From: Marisediminitalea oceani
Lineage (GTDB): Bacteria; Pseudomonadota; Gammaproteobacteria; Enterobacterales; Alteromonadaceae
Assembly: GCF_003731635.1 (NCBI RefSeq)
Contig: NZ_RCUA01000020.1
Span: forward strand, 124,001-188,000
Direction: 5' to 3'
DNA: 64,000 bases
Position 1 is the stretch's first letter, and every line of letters begins with the position of its first letter. A model generated the notes under the pieces. It searched no databases. It saw nothing but the letters and a program-made list of their open reading frames with translations, and was not told where the DNA came from. The position numbers and the translations under genes are program-made. Shown here one piece after another: positions 43,845 through 52,356 of this stretch.

Positions 43845-45068
43845 TTGCACTGTTTGTACCTTGCCCAGCGGATACCTTTTCCGCCAAATAAAGGAGAGAA
43901 ACTACGCTCTTTCCACCAGATAAACTTTTTGCGCAGTAATGGCATAGAAGTAACTGTAGCTGCCCCTTACGAACAATCGGACGAACTCGATTACTTCAAA
44001 AGACTGGAGCAAGAATATGGCTGCCACACGCTTAGTCAAGCGCTTAGTCACAAACTGCTTCGTTATATGAGTGGTATCGCCGGTAACACCTCTTTGAGTG
44101 AAGCGCATTTTTACAGTAGCGGATTACAGAAACAAATAGATGATTTACTAGAGCGGCAAAATATTGATGCCATTGTTTGTACTGCTTCCAGTATGGCGAA
44201 TTATGTTTTCCGTTCCACGGCATTAGCAAAAAAAGCCAGGCGGCCCCGCCTTATCATGGATTTTATGGACATGGATTCTCACAAGTGGCTTCAGTATTCA
44301 CGCAACACCAAACCGCCAATGCGTTGGGTTTATCAGCGGGAAGCCAGTTTAGTCAGACGCCTTGAAAATCGGGTTGGAGAACAGTTTGATGCTTGCTTTT
44401 TTGTTGCCGAACCAGAAACTAATTTGTACAAACAGCAAGCGGGAAATCCTGCAGCCGAGGTGTTATCTATTGGCAATGGAATTGACCCGGCTGAATTTTA
44501 TCCGGCGACTCAAGCAGCTGAGGTAAAAACACCACATTTGTTGTTTGCCGGTGTAATGGACTACACGCCTAACGTAGATGCTATGTTGTGGTTTTATAAC
44601 GAGGTCTGGCCGAGCGTGTTAACTCATTGGCCCGACGCTACGCTGACTATTGCCGGCATGAACCCAACCCCGGCTATCGCCAGGTTGCAAGGCGTAGACA
44701 ATGTCAGAGTCACGGGATTTGTAGAAGACATATTGCCCTACTTCCATGAGAGCAACATATTTGTTGCGCCATTTCGGATAGCCCGAGGTATTCAGAACAA
44801 AATCCTGCAGGCCTTTGCGTGCGGGTTACCTGTGGTCAGTACCTCAATGGGAGCTGAAGGTATAAAGTGCACGCCGGGGCAAAATATTGAGGTCGGTGAC
44901 GAGCCAAATGATATGTTTGATGCCATCAAACGATTAATGGCAGCCCCTCACCACTACCAGACTGTTCGCAATAGTGCCCTGGCAACTATCGACGAACACT
45001 ATTCCTGGGACGGCATTCTGACCCCTTTGCTACAACTGCTCGACAACGATAAGGCGACGCCTCAATGA
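43845..45068 (+). CDS. Exosortase A-associated sugar transferase, stp1 type
   Basis: 407 residues, matching the PEP-CTERM/EpsH1-associated sugar transferase 1 family: MHCLYLAQRIPFPPNKGEKL at the start, then MDFMDMDSHKW and the donor site VAPFRIARGIQNKILQA. The start is a TTG at 43845 with GAGA upstream; the conserved N-terminus begins right there. It makes a glycosidic bond in the EPS unit on the cytoplasmic face. The gene overlaps the acyltransferase gene by four bases, forming a three-gene run with the beta-helix protein. Confidence 0.9.
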   Translation: MHCLYLAQRIPFPPNKGEKLRSFHQINFLRSNGIEVTVAAPYEQSDELDYFKRLEQEYGCHTLSQALSHKLLRYMSGIAGNTSLSEAHFYSSGLQKQIDDLLERQNIDAIVCTASSMANYVFRSTALAKKARRPRLIMDFMDMDSHKWLQYSRNTKPPMRWVYQREASLVRRLENRVGEQFDACFFVAEPETNLYKQQAGNPAAEVLSIGNGIDPAEFYPATQAAEVKTPHLLFAGVMDYTPNVDAMLWFYNEVWPSVLTHWPDATLTIAGMNPTPAIARLQGVDNVRVTGFVEDILPYFHESNIFVAPFRIARGIQNKILQAFACGLPVVSTSMGAEGIKCTPGQNIEVGDEPNDMFDAIKRLMAAPHHYQTVRNSALATIDEHYSWDGILTPLLQLLDNDKATPQ

Positions 45069-45661
45069 AAGCCTTTGTCAAAATGCTCTTACGGCTATTG
45101 TTCGTGTTCCTTTCCTTGCCCTTTTATCTGTTATTTAAGCTACAAAGTGCATTGATGGGGGCCGATCAGGCGACTACCAGTTGGTCACAGTTAATGAGCC
45201 TGTGGCCGGGTATGCTGGGTGTCTATTTAAGAGCTGCGTTTTACTCACTCATCTTTAAGCACACCAGTCAGGAATTGGTTATCGGTTTCGGTACCTTATT
45301 CTCCCAACACGACACACAAATCGGCGCAGGTACCTATATCGGACCACAATGCAATATAGGCAAATGCGCCATAGGGAAAAACTGCTTATTAGGCAGCGCC
45401 GTGCATATTATGAGCGGCAAAGGTCAGCATAACTTCTCAGACCCGGATACCCCCCTACGTGAACAAGGTGGCGTTTTTACTCAGGTGACTATTGGCGAGG
45501 ATAGCTGGCTGGGTAACGGGGCCTTGGTGATGGCCGACGTTGGTAAAAAGTGTGTGATTGGTGCAGGGAGTGTGGTTATCAACCCCGTACCTGACTACGC
45601 TATTGTGGGTGGTAATCCGGCTAAAGTTCTCGGCAGCCGTAAGCCCCCGGGGGAGTCATAG
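45065..45661 (+). CDS. Left-handed beta-helix acyltransferase
   Basis: 198-residue hexapeptide-repeat protein. There is an N-terminal hydrophobic segment (about 8-27). Repeats of the IGxxxxIGxxxxIG type run from about residue 75 to 185 (for example IGAGTYIGPQCNIG, VIGAGSVV). The final PAKVLG motif is typical of sugar O-acetyltransferases. It probably acetylates an EPS sugar at the membrane. ATGA coupling to the upstream sugar transferase gene and one base to the next gene indicate one operon. The length is short but complete. Confidence 0.84.
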   Translation: MKAFVKMLLRLLFVFLSLPFYLLFKLQSALMGADQATTSWSQLMSLWPGMLGVYLRAAFYSLIFKHTSQELVIGFGTLFSQHDTQIGAGTYIGPQCNIGKCAIGKNCLLGSAVHIMSGKGQHNFSDPDTPLREQGGVFTQVTIGEDSWLGNGALVMADVGKKCVIGAGSVVINPVPDYAIVGGNPAKVLGSRKPPGES

Positions 45662-45662
45662 T

Positions 45663-46772
45663 ATGCAACGCTTATTCCGCCTGGCTTTTCTTATGTTATT
45701 CGCTTCTTTTTGCCAGGCTGATGATTTAACTATCTCTCAGCAATATCAATATACCGTCAAAGTTGATACTGAGCAGGGGCTTTACAAAGCCGTCAAACAA
45801 GCCAACCAGCGAGGCAATACACTTATCCTTATTGCCGAGGGTATCTATCAGCTCAGTTCGACCCTGAATATCACTGGCAATCATGTTGCATTGAAGTCAG
45901 CTTCTGGCGATCCCACCACCACGATTCTGCGTGGCGCGGGAATGGTCCCATCCAAACGGGTTAAAAACCTTATCAGGGTAACCGGGCAGCACTTTACATT
46001 TTCAGGCTTAACCGCGGAATCAGCTCCCCATCATATTATCCAGATCGTGGGCGAAGCCAATGCCGACTATGCTGTCATTGAGCACTGTGTGTTACAGAAT
46101 GCTTATGAACAGTTACTTAAAGTCAGTCACCGGGCTAATAGTCCAACTGCGGCAGACCACGGTATTATCCGTCACTGCACCTTCGGCTATACAGAGGGTA
46201 TTGGACCGCAGTATTATATTGGTGGCGTGGACTTACACCTTGGTCAGCACTGGTTAATTGATTCCAACCAGTTTTTTGGTATAGCCAGCCCCGCAGACAG
46301 AGTAGCTGAGCATGCTATTCACTTGTGGAATAATAGTGGTCACAATCAGGTAGTCGACAATGTTATTATCAACAGCGACCGCGGTATAGGTTTTGGTATG
46401 GGAGGCAGAGGTAATCAGGGCGGGTTGATTAGCGGCAACATAATTTATCACGCCGATAACAATCATCCTTATGCCGACGCCGGCATCATTCTTGAATCCT
46501 CCCCTGACACCACTGTTAAGCAAAACTGGGGGCTCCAACATCATGGGTATCCCAACGCCATTGAATACCGCTTTGAAGCTACCCAAGGCGTTTTGATTGC
46601 AGAAAACGGGACGAATAAAAAAATCCGCAAACGTAATAGCGGAAGTGCAGAGTTAGAAGATAATTATCGCTTAACCGAACTGCCACCGGCCCTTAAAAGA
46701 ACCATCATCGAACGCTTCCCCGCGCACTATCAACAACAAGTGTTTGATACGCTTTACCCGGCTCGTAATTAA
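45663..46772 (+). CDS. Exported right-handed beta-helix protein (polysaccharide lyase-like)
   Basis: 369 residues from the ATG at 45663. This start gives a clean signal peptide (MQRLFRLAFLMLFASF, cleavage about residue 20) and avoids a long overlap with the upstream gene. The mature part has NosD/pectate-lyase-like parallel beta-helix repeats (HGIIRHCTFGY, GGLISGNIIYH) and resembles chondroitinase B-type lyases in layout, though catalytic residues are not certain. A periplasmic enzyme that trims or releases the EPS is the natural guess. Its stop codon overlaps that of the convergent FkbM gene in a TTAA. Confidence 0.76.
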   Translation: MQRLFRLAFLMLFASFCQADDLTISQQYQYTVKVDTEQGLYKAVKQANQRGNTLILIAEGIYQLSSTLNITGNHVALKSASGDPTTTILRGAGMVPSKRVKNLIRVTGQHFTFSGLTAESAPHHIIQIVGEANADYAVIEHCVLQNAYEQLLKVSHRANSPTAADHGIIRHCTFGYTEGIGPQYYIGGVDLHLGQHWLIDSNQFFGIASPADRVAEHAIHLWNNSGHNQVVDNVIINSDRGIGFGMGGRGNQGGLISGNIIYHADNNHPYADAGIILESSPDTTVKQNWGLQHHGYPNAIEYRFEATQGVLIAENGTNKKIRKRNSGSAELEDNYRLTELPPALKRTIIERFPAHYQQQVFDTLYPARN

Positions 46773-47662
46773 AGCAAATGCTGCAGGGATGGTGTTAATG
46801 CTATCACGTCGTATTGCTGCGCCGGAAACTGATTGAAAAAAGGTTGCAGTCTGTCAACCTTCCGCTGACCGAACATCGGCACAAACCAACTCACATCGAG
46901 TATCGATTCAATTTCGCCAAACATATCTTCAGGCGTTTGCTCTTGGGAGGCTAGTACCTCGGGATGTATCTCCAGCAGAAGCACTACGCCAGAGGCACGC
47001 TGAATACTCGCCAGAGCCCCTTTTACAGCAGGAATTTCCTGGCCTTCCACATCAATTTTAAGCACCAGTATATCCGCCAGGGTTATAACATTGTCAGTCA
47101 GATAGCTATCAATGGAAGTTACTCTGGTATCTCCAATAGAGCCTGGCGTAATATGGCCCTCATGGTCGCCGGTTTGACTGTTACTGGTAGTGAAACTCAC
47201 CATGCCGTCAAAGTCAGAAACCGCCTGATTTACTGGCATTGCGGGGACTTTGAGGCCGGCAAGGTTATGACGAAGCATGGCGTGAGAGCCAGGATTGGGT
47301 TCAAAGGCCACAATGTTCTGCAGCCTTGCGCAGTTTCGCGATACCAGTGCACTCACAGTGCCTATGTCAGCCCCCAAATCAAAAAAAGAAAAGGGACCGA
47401 GGTTGTTGAGCAAATCGCAAAATGGGCCGAATTCATCCGGATAATAATTATCCGGCCCGCCCTCGAGCCAAAAGCACCACTCATCGACCGGCAGAACGAA
47501 ACTGGCCTGCTCGAACTGATAACATACATAGCAATCTGAATAGTGCTTACACATCCACCGATAAAAAGCATACTTGCCTTTTACGTCATGCAACTGGCTC
47601 CACACCACGAGCCGGTTTAACCAGCCAGGCAAGGCTCGCAGACTGCCAATGTGTTTGGACAC
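46769..47662 (-). CDS. FkbM-family methyltransferase
   Basis: 297-residue SAM-dependent methyltransferase. The SAM-binding motif is FDLGADIGTVSALV at 94-107, then VAFEPNPGSH and VLKIDVEGQE, the diagnostic FkbM signatures. It probably O-methylates a sugar of the EPS. The start is two bases after the exosortase stop, so it is co-transcribed with xrtA, and its own stop shares bases with the convergent beta-helix gene. FkbM proteins are common in EPS clusters; here the acceptor is unknown. Confidence 0.88.
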   Translation of the reverse strand: MSKHIGSLRALPGWLNRLVVWSQLHDVKGKYAFYRWMCKHYSDCYVCYQFEQASFVLPVDEWCFWLEGGPDNYYPDEFGPFCDLLNNLGPFSFFDLGADIGTVSALVSRNCARLQNIVAFEPNPGSHAMLRHNLAGLKVPAMPVNQAVSDFDGMVSFTTSNSQTGDHEGHITPGSIGDTRVTSIDSYLTDNVITLADILVLKIDVEGQEIPAVKGALASIQRASGVVLLLEIHPEVLASQEQTPEDMFGEIESILDVSWFVPMFGQRKVDRLQPFFNQFPAQQYDVIALTPSLQHLL

Positions 47663-47664
47663 AG

Positions 47665-49203
47665 TTAGTTACCGGCCAGACGCGATTGCTGTGTGAGTTC
47701 AGGGTATAACTGAGACACTTTATCCATGAACCACTGTTGCTGTGCTTGTAGAAAACGGCGTTCCACTTCCATCGACATAATTACGACTGCGCCATGAGAT
47801 GGCTCTCCACCCAATGTGGTAGCGATTTGTTGAAGTTTAGTTTGTTGTTTACCGGCAAAGGTATCTTCTGCTAATACATACCAACTGGCTATCAACCGCA
47901 AGTTACCGGCTGGTGAGGAAAGCAATTCCACAGCGAACGGATACTCCGCAGAAGTCGGCACGTCAATTACCTCTACCCTGGTCCAACTGTCCTGATCATA
48001 AAGACGGTTTAACGAGCTTACCAGTTCACCGTCCCCCGCAGCATAAAAACCCTGGTAGACAGTGATCGGAGAATCATAAGGTGTGGTGAGTTGCTGATAC
48101 TGCTCTACTGTAGGCGAGCGGAATTTCGCCTTCCACGCTAACCAGTAAACTTCGTCCTCGCTAAGCGGTTTGCTCAGGTTATTAGCGAACTCAAACTGTT
48201 GTACTTGCTTATCGGGTATAGCACTGGCGATAAACTGATACCACCCTGCGGCAGCCATTAATAAGACAGCAACTGAAATCAAGCCACCTCTTGCTGCAGT
48301 TATAGGAGCTCCGGACTGAATAGTAAGCACTGTATCATTGCGTTGCGGTGCTACTTTTTCACGCAGTAACTCGCCAAGCCCAATTAAACATACAATAACA
48401 AAAGCAAAGAAAAACCAGCCATAGATAAGGTGATCTGCACCTACTGCATACTGCATGTCGGATAGGTGTGCGATCAGTATGATGCCGTAAACTCGGATAA
48501 TGTTTGCAGCAATAGGAAATATAACCGACAGTAACACAAATAGCGCTCGTCGCTGAGGGCTGTACATATTGAGATAAGCGTAAAGACAACCGATCACCAA
48601 AGATGCAATAAAAAAGCTGATCCCGGAGCAGGCTTCTGCTACCAAAAAGCGCCCTTTGGGTATTTCAATGTAAAGTCCACTGCGAAATACAGGGATCCCG
48701 GATAGCTCAAGCAGGTCTACTGAAAATCTGGCAGCGATTTGTTGCAAGTAAGGAACCAGCTCTTCCCCTACAGGAATACAAAAGAGGATAAACACCAATG
48801 GAAATAGAATTTGCCACGCAGCTTTATTACCAAGCACCATCCATATGAGTACCGGTAGCAAACCAAACATAGCTGCATGCATGAATAGTTGCACGTCGCC
48901 GGCGAGGCCGATGCCATAAAGCACAATAGCCGGTAGAATAAGCACCGCTACCCAGTAGTTAGGCTTTATTGGCTGTGCAAGCAACGCTTTACGTTTAAGG
49001 TAAATAAGAAAAAAAGTGCCGGGGATGACAAATAAACAATGATTAAATATATCAGAGTTGTACCAGATGGTAATGGCAGTAACCAACCCCTGATGAAATA
49101 CCGCAGCCCATCCCAATAAGACCAGAATCACGGGTACCATTACGGCAGTAAAGGCCTTATTTATATCCTTATCGCTGTTACCTGCGACTGCTTGCTCCTG
49201 CAT
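47665..49203 (-). CDS. xrtA: Exosortase A with fused EpsI domain
   Basis: 512-residue polytopic membrane transpeptidase of the PEP-CTERM system. About eight helices lie in the first 280 residues. The catalytic cysteine is Cys192 in AEACSGISFF, with Arg237 (NIIRVYG) and His258 (GADHLIYGWFFF) in the expected order. Residues about 310-500 form a periplasmic EpsI-type domain, which other systems encode separately. It cleaves PEP-CTERM signals and links the protein to an unknown surface anchor. It lies in the minus operon after the deacetylase gene (17 bases). Its substrates here include the proteins at 11.8-13.7 kb. Confidence 0.94.
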   Translation of the reverse strand: MQEQAVAGNSDKDINKAFTAVMVPVILVLLGWAAVFHQGLVTAITIWYNSDIFNHCLFVIPGTFFLIYLKRKALLAQPIKPNYWVAVLILPAIVLYGIGLAGDVQLFMHAAMFGLLPVLIWMVLGNKAAWQILFPLVFILFCIPVGEELVPYLQQIAARFSVDLLELSGIPVFRSGLYIEIPKGRFLVAEACSGISFFIASLVIGCLYAYLNMYSPQRRALFVLLSVIFPIAANIIRVYGIILIAHLSDMQYAVGADHLIYGWFFFAFVIVCLIGLGELLREKVAPQRNDTVLTIQSGAPITAARGGLISVAVLLMAAAGWYQFIASAIPDKQVQQFEFANNLSKPLSEDEVYWLAWKAKFRSPTVEQYQQLTTPYDSPITVYQGFYAAGDGELVSSLNRLYDQDSWTRVEVIDVPTSAEYPFAVELLSSPAGNLRLIASWYVLAEDTFAGKQQTKLQQIATTLGGEPSHGAVVIMSMEVERRFLQAQQQWFMDKVSQLYPELTQQSRLAGN

Positions 49204-49220
49204 GATTTACCACCGCGATA

Positions 49221-50063
49221 TTATTTAAGTTCGTAAGCATCTTGCATTGTACCCCAGCGATAATCAGCCAGAAGTTGTTTCAGTTTGCCTTCCATTTTGC
49301 TCAGATTAATGTAATGGCGAACCTTCGACTTCAGCGGTGCCTCATTTATGCGAGGCTGATCGGGGTCGATTTCCCATGGATGGAAATAAAAACTATAAGG
49401 CGCAGATTCCGTCTGCATAAATCTTTCGATTCGTTTTCTCGATAACCAATAGGGGTACAAACGGAAATAACCACCACCGCCAATACCTACATTTTTACCT
49501 TTCTTGATAATTGTCGGCACCGGAATCTCAGTGATGCCTTCAGGTCGCTCATGTTTAAATCGTGGCCAGTCCGGAACGCCATACAGGTCGTGTACAACCG
49601 GATAGGTGCTTGAGGAATAGCTAAAGCCTAGCTCCACCAAAACTTCGTAAACCCATGGGTTGCTATCATTTACAGAAAAGCTGGGGGCCCGATACCCTTT
49701 TATAGCTACACCGCCAGCGTCTTCTAAAATCGCCTTACTGGTTCGCACGTCTTCTATAAAAGCCTTGCGATCCATGGTCGTCGCACGCCTGTGGTTTAAA
49801 CCATGGCTGGCCAGTTCATGCCCCTCATCTACAATCCGTTTAATCAGATTCGGACAGCGTTTTCCCACCCAACCAAGGGTAAAAAAAGTCGATTTGACAT
49901 TATTTTCAGCAAAAATATCCAGTAGTCTGTTAGTGTTATCCTCTACTCTCAGTGGGATCTCAGGCCAGTCCTCAGGCTTAAAAACCGACTCAAAGGCAGA
50001 CACCTGGAAGTAGTCTTCCACATCTACTGTCATTGCATTTAAGCGAGGGTCTGCAATACTCAC
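49221..50063 (-). CDS. XrtA system polysaccharide deacetylase
   Basis: 280-residue NodB-domain protein. It has the aspartate-rich start MTVDVEDYFQVSAFE with Asp14 and Asp17, the metal-binding HELASHGLNHRR near residue 84, and YRAPSFS. This matches the deacetylase family conserved beside exosortase A. It should remove N- or O-acetyl groups from the EPS. Two bases separate it from the upstream sugar-phosphate transferase gene and 17 from xrtA, indicating one operon. No signal peptide is clear, as in other members. Confidence 0.92.
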   Translation of the reverse strand: MSIADPRLNAMTVDVEDYFQVSAFESVFKPEDWPEIPLRVEDNTNRLLDIFAENNVKSTFFTLGWVGKRCPNLIKRIVDEGHELASHGLNHRRATTMDRKAFIEDVRTSKAILEDAGGVAIKGYRAPSFSVNDSNPWVYEVLVELGFSYSSSTYPVVHDLYGVPDWPRFKHERPEGITEIPVPTIIKKGKNVGIGGGGYFRLYPYWLSRKRIERFMQTESAPYSFYFHPWEIDPDQPRINEAPLKSKVRHYINLSKMEGKLKQLLADYRWGTMQDAYELK

Positions 50064-50065
50064 AA

Positions 50066-51478
50066 CTAACGCCCTTTGCCAAATAAAACAATCTCAACAG
50101 TCCTTATTAGAATGAGAATGTCCAACAGCAGACTTTGGTGTTTTACGTAATATAAATCAAATTTTAGCTTTTCCATGGAATCTTCAACGCTTGCCCCATA
50201 GGGATAATTGAGTTGTGCCCAGCCTGCTAGACCTGGCTTAACATTGTGGCGTTGGTTGTAATAGGGCACTTCTTTAACAAGTTGTTCAACGAACTCCGGA
50301 CGCTCTGGGCGTGGCCCGATGAAAGACATTTCGCCTTTGAATACGTTGATCAATTGAGGTAATTCATCGATTCGGTACTTACGGATAAAAGCCCCAATGC
50401 GGGTAACCCGATTGTCGTTCTTGGTTGCCCACTTTGCACCGTCTTTTTCGGCATCGGGCCGCATACTGCGGAATTTTATAATCTTAAATAACCGCCCGTT
50501 TTGCCCGACACGTTCTTGTTTATAGAACACCGAAGTTTTCGTTCTGCGTCCGTCATCCAGGTAAATGATCATTGCCGTAATGAGCATAAACGGCCATGCA
50601 AAAAACAACACAAATAAAGCCAGTATGGCATTCATCGAATAGTCAAGGGCATCACGCAGGTAGTTTTGCGAATGGAAGCCGTTGGAATAGATTACCCAAC
50701 TGGGGTACATCAGGTTCACTGCAATCTGGCCAGTCTCTCGTTCCATAAAGTCGAGTAGATCCGTGACTTCGATACCGCGCAAACGACAGTCAAAGAGGAT
50801 TTCTATAGGCAAAGTGCCGCGCCGTTGGTCGCAGGCAATTACAATTTCTTCAATGTCATTTTCAACCACAAAATTACGCAGACTTTCATCGACTTTAACG
50901 TGGATAATTTTTTCATTTTTTATCCCGTCTTCCCGGTTATCTCCCGGCACGGGTACAAAACCAAGTAGTTCGAAGCCCAGACGGTCAACATCGCGTCGCA
51001 TTCGCTTTTCAATAATCGATGCTCGTTCCCCGGCTCCCAGAACAACCAAGCGGACGCGACCAAGCCCCAGCAGGCCCAAACGGTTAGTAAAATAGCGGAA
51101 AAAGACCAGCGCGATGATATTCAGACATATTGCGGTAGGTAGATAATAGGAATGCATATCCAGCGAGGCAAATAAAGTGCCGGTAAGAATTTCTACGATG
51201 AAATAACTCAGACCCAAACTTACGAATATACGCCGGATAATCCCCCTGAAAGTCTCTCGGAGCTTTGCTTCATAAAGCCCCACAGACAATGAGCAGAGCA
51301 GCACTGAAAGCGTAATCAGAAAGATATTAATTGTCAGATTTTCAATATCGGGTTCAGCAATCAGATTTAGCTGAACCAAGATAAAGCTGGTAATGTAACC
51401 CACGTACGAAACAAGCAAAGCTTCTGTGATAACCAACGCGTTAGAACGCTTATTTTGTCTGTTTTTTGCAACTGCCAT
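50066..51478 (-). CDS. XrtA-associated initiating sugar-phosphate transferase (polyprenyl-phosphate)
   Basis: 470-residue membrane protein of the PEP-CTERM-linked branch of polyprenyl-phosphate hexose-1-phosphate transferases. It has four N-terminal helices, a Rossmann-like middle (RLVVLGAGERASI near 142) and a C-terminal catalytic domain with VFYKQERVGQNGRLFKI, KFRSMRPDAE and IGPRPERPEF. It attaches the first sugar phosphate to the lipid carrier and so starts the EPS unit. First gene of the minus operon leading to xrtA, divergent from the export operon over 195 bases. Confidence 0.92.
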   Translation of the reverse strand: MAVAKNRQNKRSNALVITEALLVSYVGYITSFILVQLNLIAEPDIENLTINIFLITLSVLLCSLSVGLYEAKLRETFRGIIRRIFVSLGLSYFIVEILTGTLFASLDMHSYYLPTAICLNIIALVFFRYFTNRLGLLGLGRVRLVVLGAGERASIIEKRMRRDVDRLGFELLGFVPVPGDNREDGIKNEKIIHVKVDESLRNFVVENDIEEIVIACDQRRGTLPIEILFDCRLRGIEVTDLLDFMERETGQIAVNLMYPSWVIYSNGFHSQNYLRDALDYSMNAILALFVLFFAWPFMLITAMIIYLDDGRRTKTSVFYKQERVGQNGRLFKIIKFRSMRPDAEKDGAKWATKNDNRVTRIGAFIRKYRIDELPQLINVFKGEMSFIGPRPERPEFVEQLVKEVPYYNQRHNVKPGLAGWAQLNYPYGASVEDSMEKLKFDLYYVKHQSLLLDILILIRTVEIVLFGKGR

Positions 51479-51673
51479 ATTGTCTTTTACCAGCCTGTTA
51501 TTGACGTAATTTCCGCTGTCAGGATTTATGATATGACATTTTTTTTGAATGAGATAGACTAATTACACACTATCGCATTATATTAGTGGCTAAATTTTAA
51601 CAACTGACTCAAAAAGTCTGATAAGTTGAGACGTCACCCGTCAATTAATTTGTTAAGTACAGGATAGAAAAGC
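51479..51673. other. Divergent promoter region of the EPS core operons
   Basis: 195 AT-rich bases between the transferase-xrtA operon and the export operon. Both promoters must be here. I see no convincing -10/-35 pair. A small hairpin, GACTCAAAAAGTC, lies in the leader of the export operon near 51606-51618. AGGATAG gives the ribosome site for the export gene. Confidence 0.45.
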
Positions 51674-52306
51674 ATGGAAAAGGTAAATACCAGGTTATTA
51701 CTCGTTGCAGCTGCACTGGGAACTTTACTGACCGGATGTAGTGGAACCAGCAGTCTGCCCCAGGCTACCACCCGTCCCTCACTCACCACGGATGTTAATG
51801 ACTACAAATATCTGATTGGCCCTGGTGATAATGTGTCAATTTTTGTTTGGCGGAACCCTGAAATCTCGGGAAGCTTTGTGGTTCGTCCCGATGGTAAGGT
51901 CACTACTGCGCTGGTTGAAGATCTGGATGTTTCAGGTCGTACCCCTACAATGCTGGCAAGAGAAATCGAAGAAAAATTATCAACTTACATCAATAATCCT
52001 CGAGTTACTGTGAGCGTAAATGGCTTTTCAGGTCCTTTAAGTGAACAGGTCCGGGTAATTGGGGAAGCAACCAACCCAACGGCAATTAACTACACTGAGC
52101 ATATGACTCTGCTTGATTTAATGATTGCAGTAGGTGGTTTAACTGAGTTTGCGAACGGCAATAATGCGAAGCTTATCCGTGTTGTTGATGGTCGCCAGAG
52201 AACCTACGAAATCGCAATAGACGATTTAATTCGAGATGGTGATATTTCTAAGAATGTCGATATGCTGCCTGGTGATATCGTTATTATTCCAGAAGCATGG
52301 TTCTAG
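51674..52306 (+). CDS. XrtA-system EPS export lipoprotein (Wza-like)
   Basis: 210-residue outer-membrane export lipoprotein. The lipobox LLTGCSG gives Cys22 as the lipidated residue. The Poly_export domain (about 45-130) includes IGPGDNVSIFVWRNPE and VRPDGKVT, followed by one SLBB-like region (about 135-200). It forms or gates the outer-membrane channel for the polymer. It is shorter than E. coli Wza, usual for this family. First gene of a four-gene plus-strand operon with the chain-length protein, kinase and outer-membrane barrel. Confidence 0.92.
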   Translation: MEKVNTRLLLVAAALGTLLTGCSGTSSLPQATTRPSLTTDVNDYKYLIGPGDNVSIFVWRNPEISGSFVVRPDGKVTTALVEDLDVSGRTPTMLAREIEEKLSTYINNPRVTVSVNGFSGPLSEQVRVIGEATNPTAINYTEHMTLLDLMIAVGGLTEFANGNNAKLIRVVDGRQRTYEIAIDDLIRDGDISKNVDMLPGDIVIIPEAWF

Positions 52307-52356
52307 AAAGCAGAACTAAAATCACTGTGTCTAATTTGCGGTAAACGGACGAAATC

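Noticed and set aside
45558..45662. Upstream start for the beta-helix gene
   Set aside because: Would overlap the acyltransferase gene by about 100 bases and bury the signal peptide; the ATG at 45663 is better.
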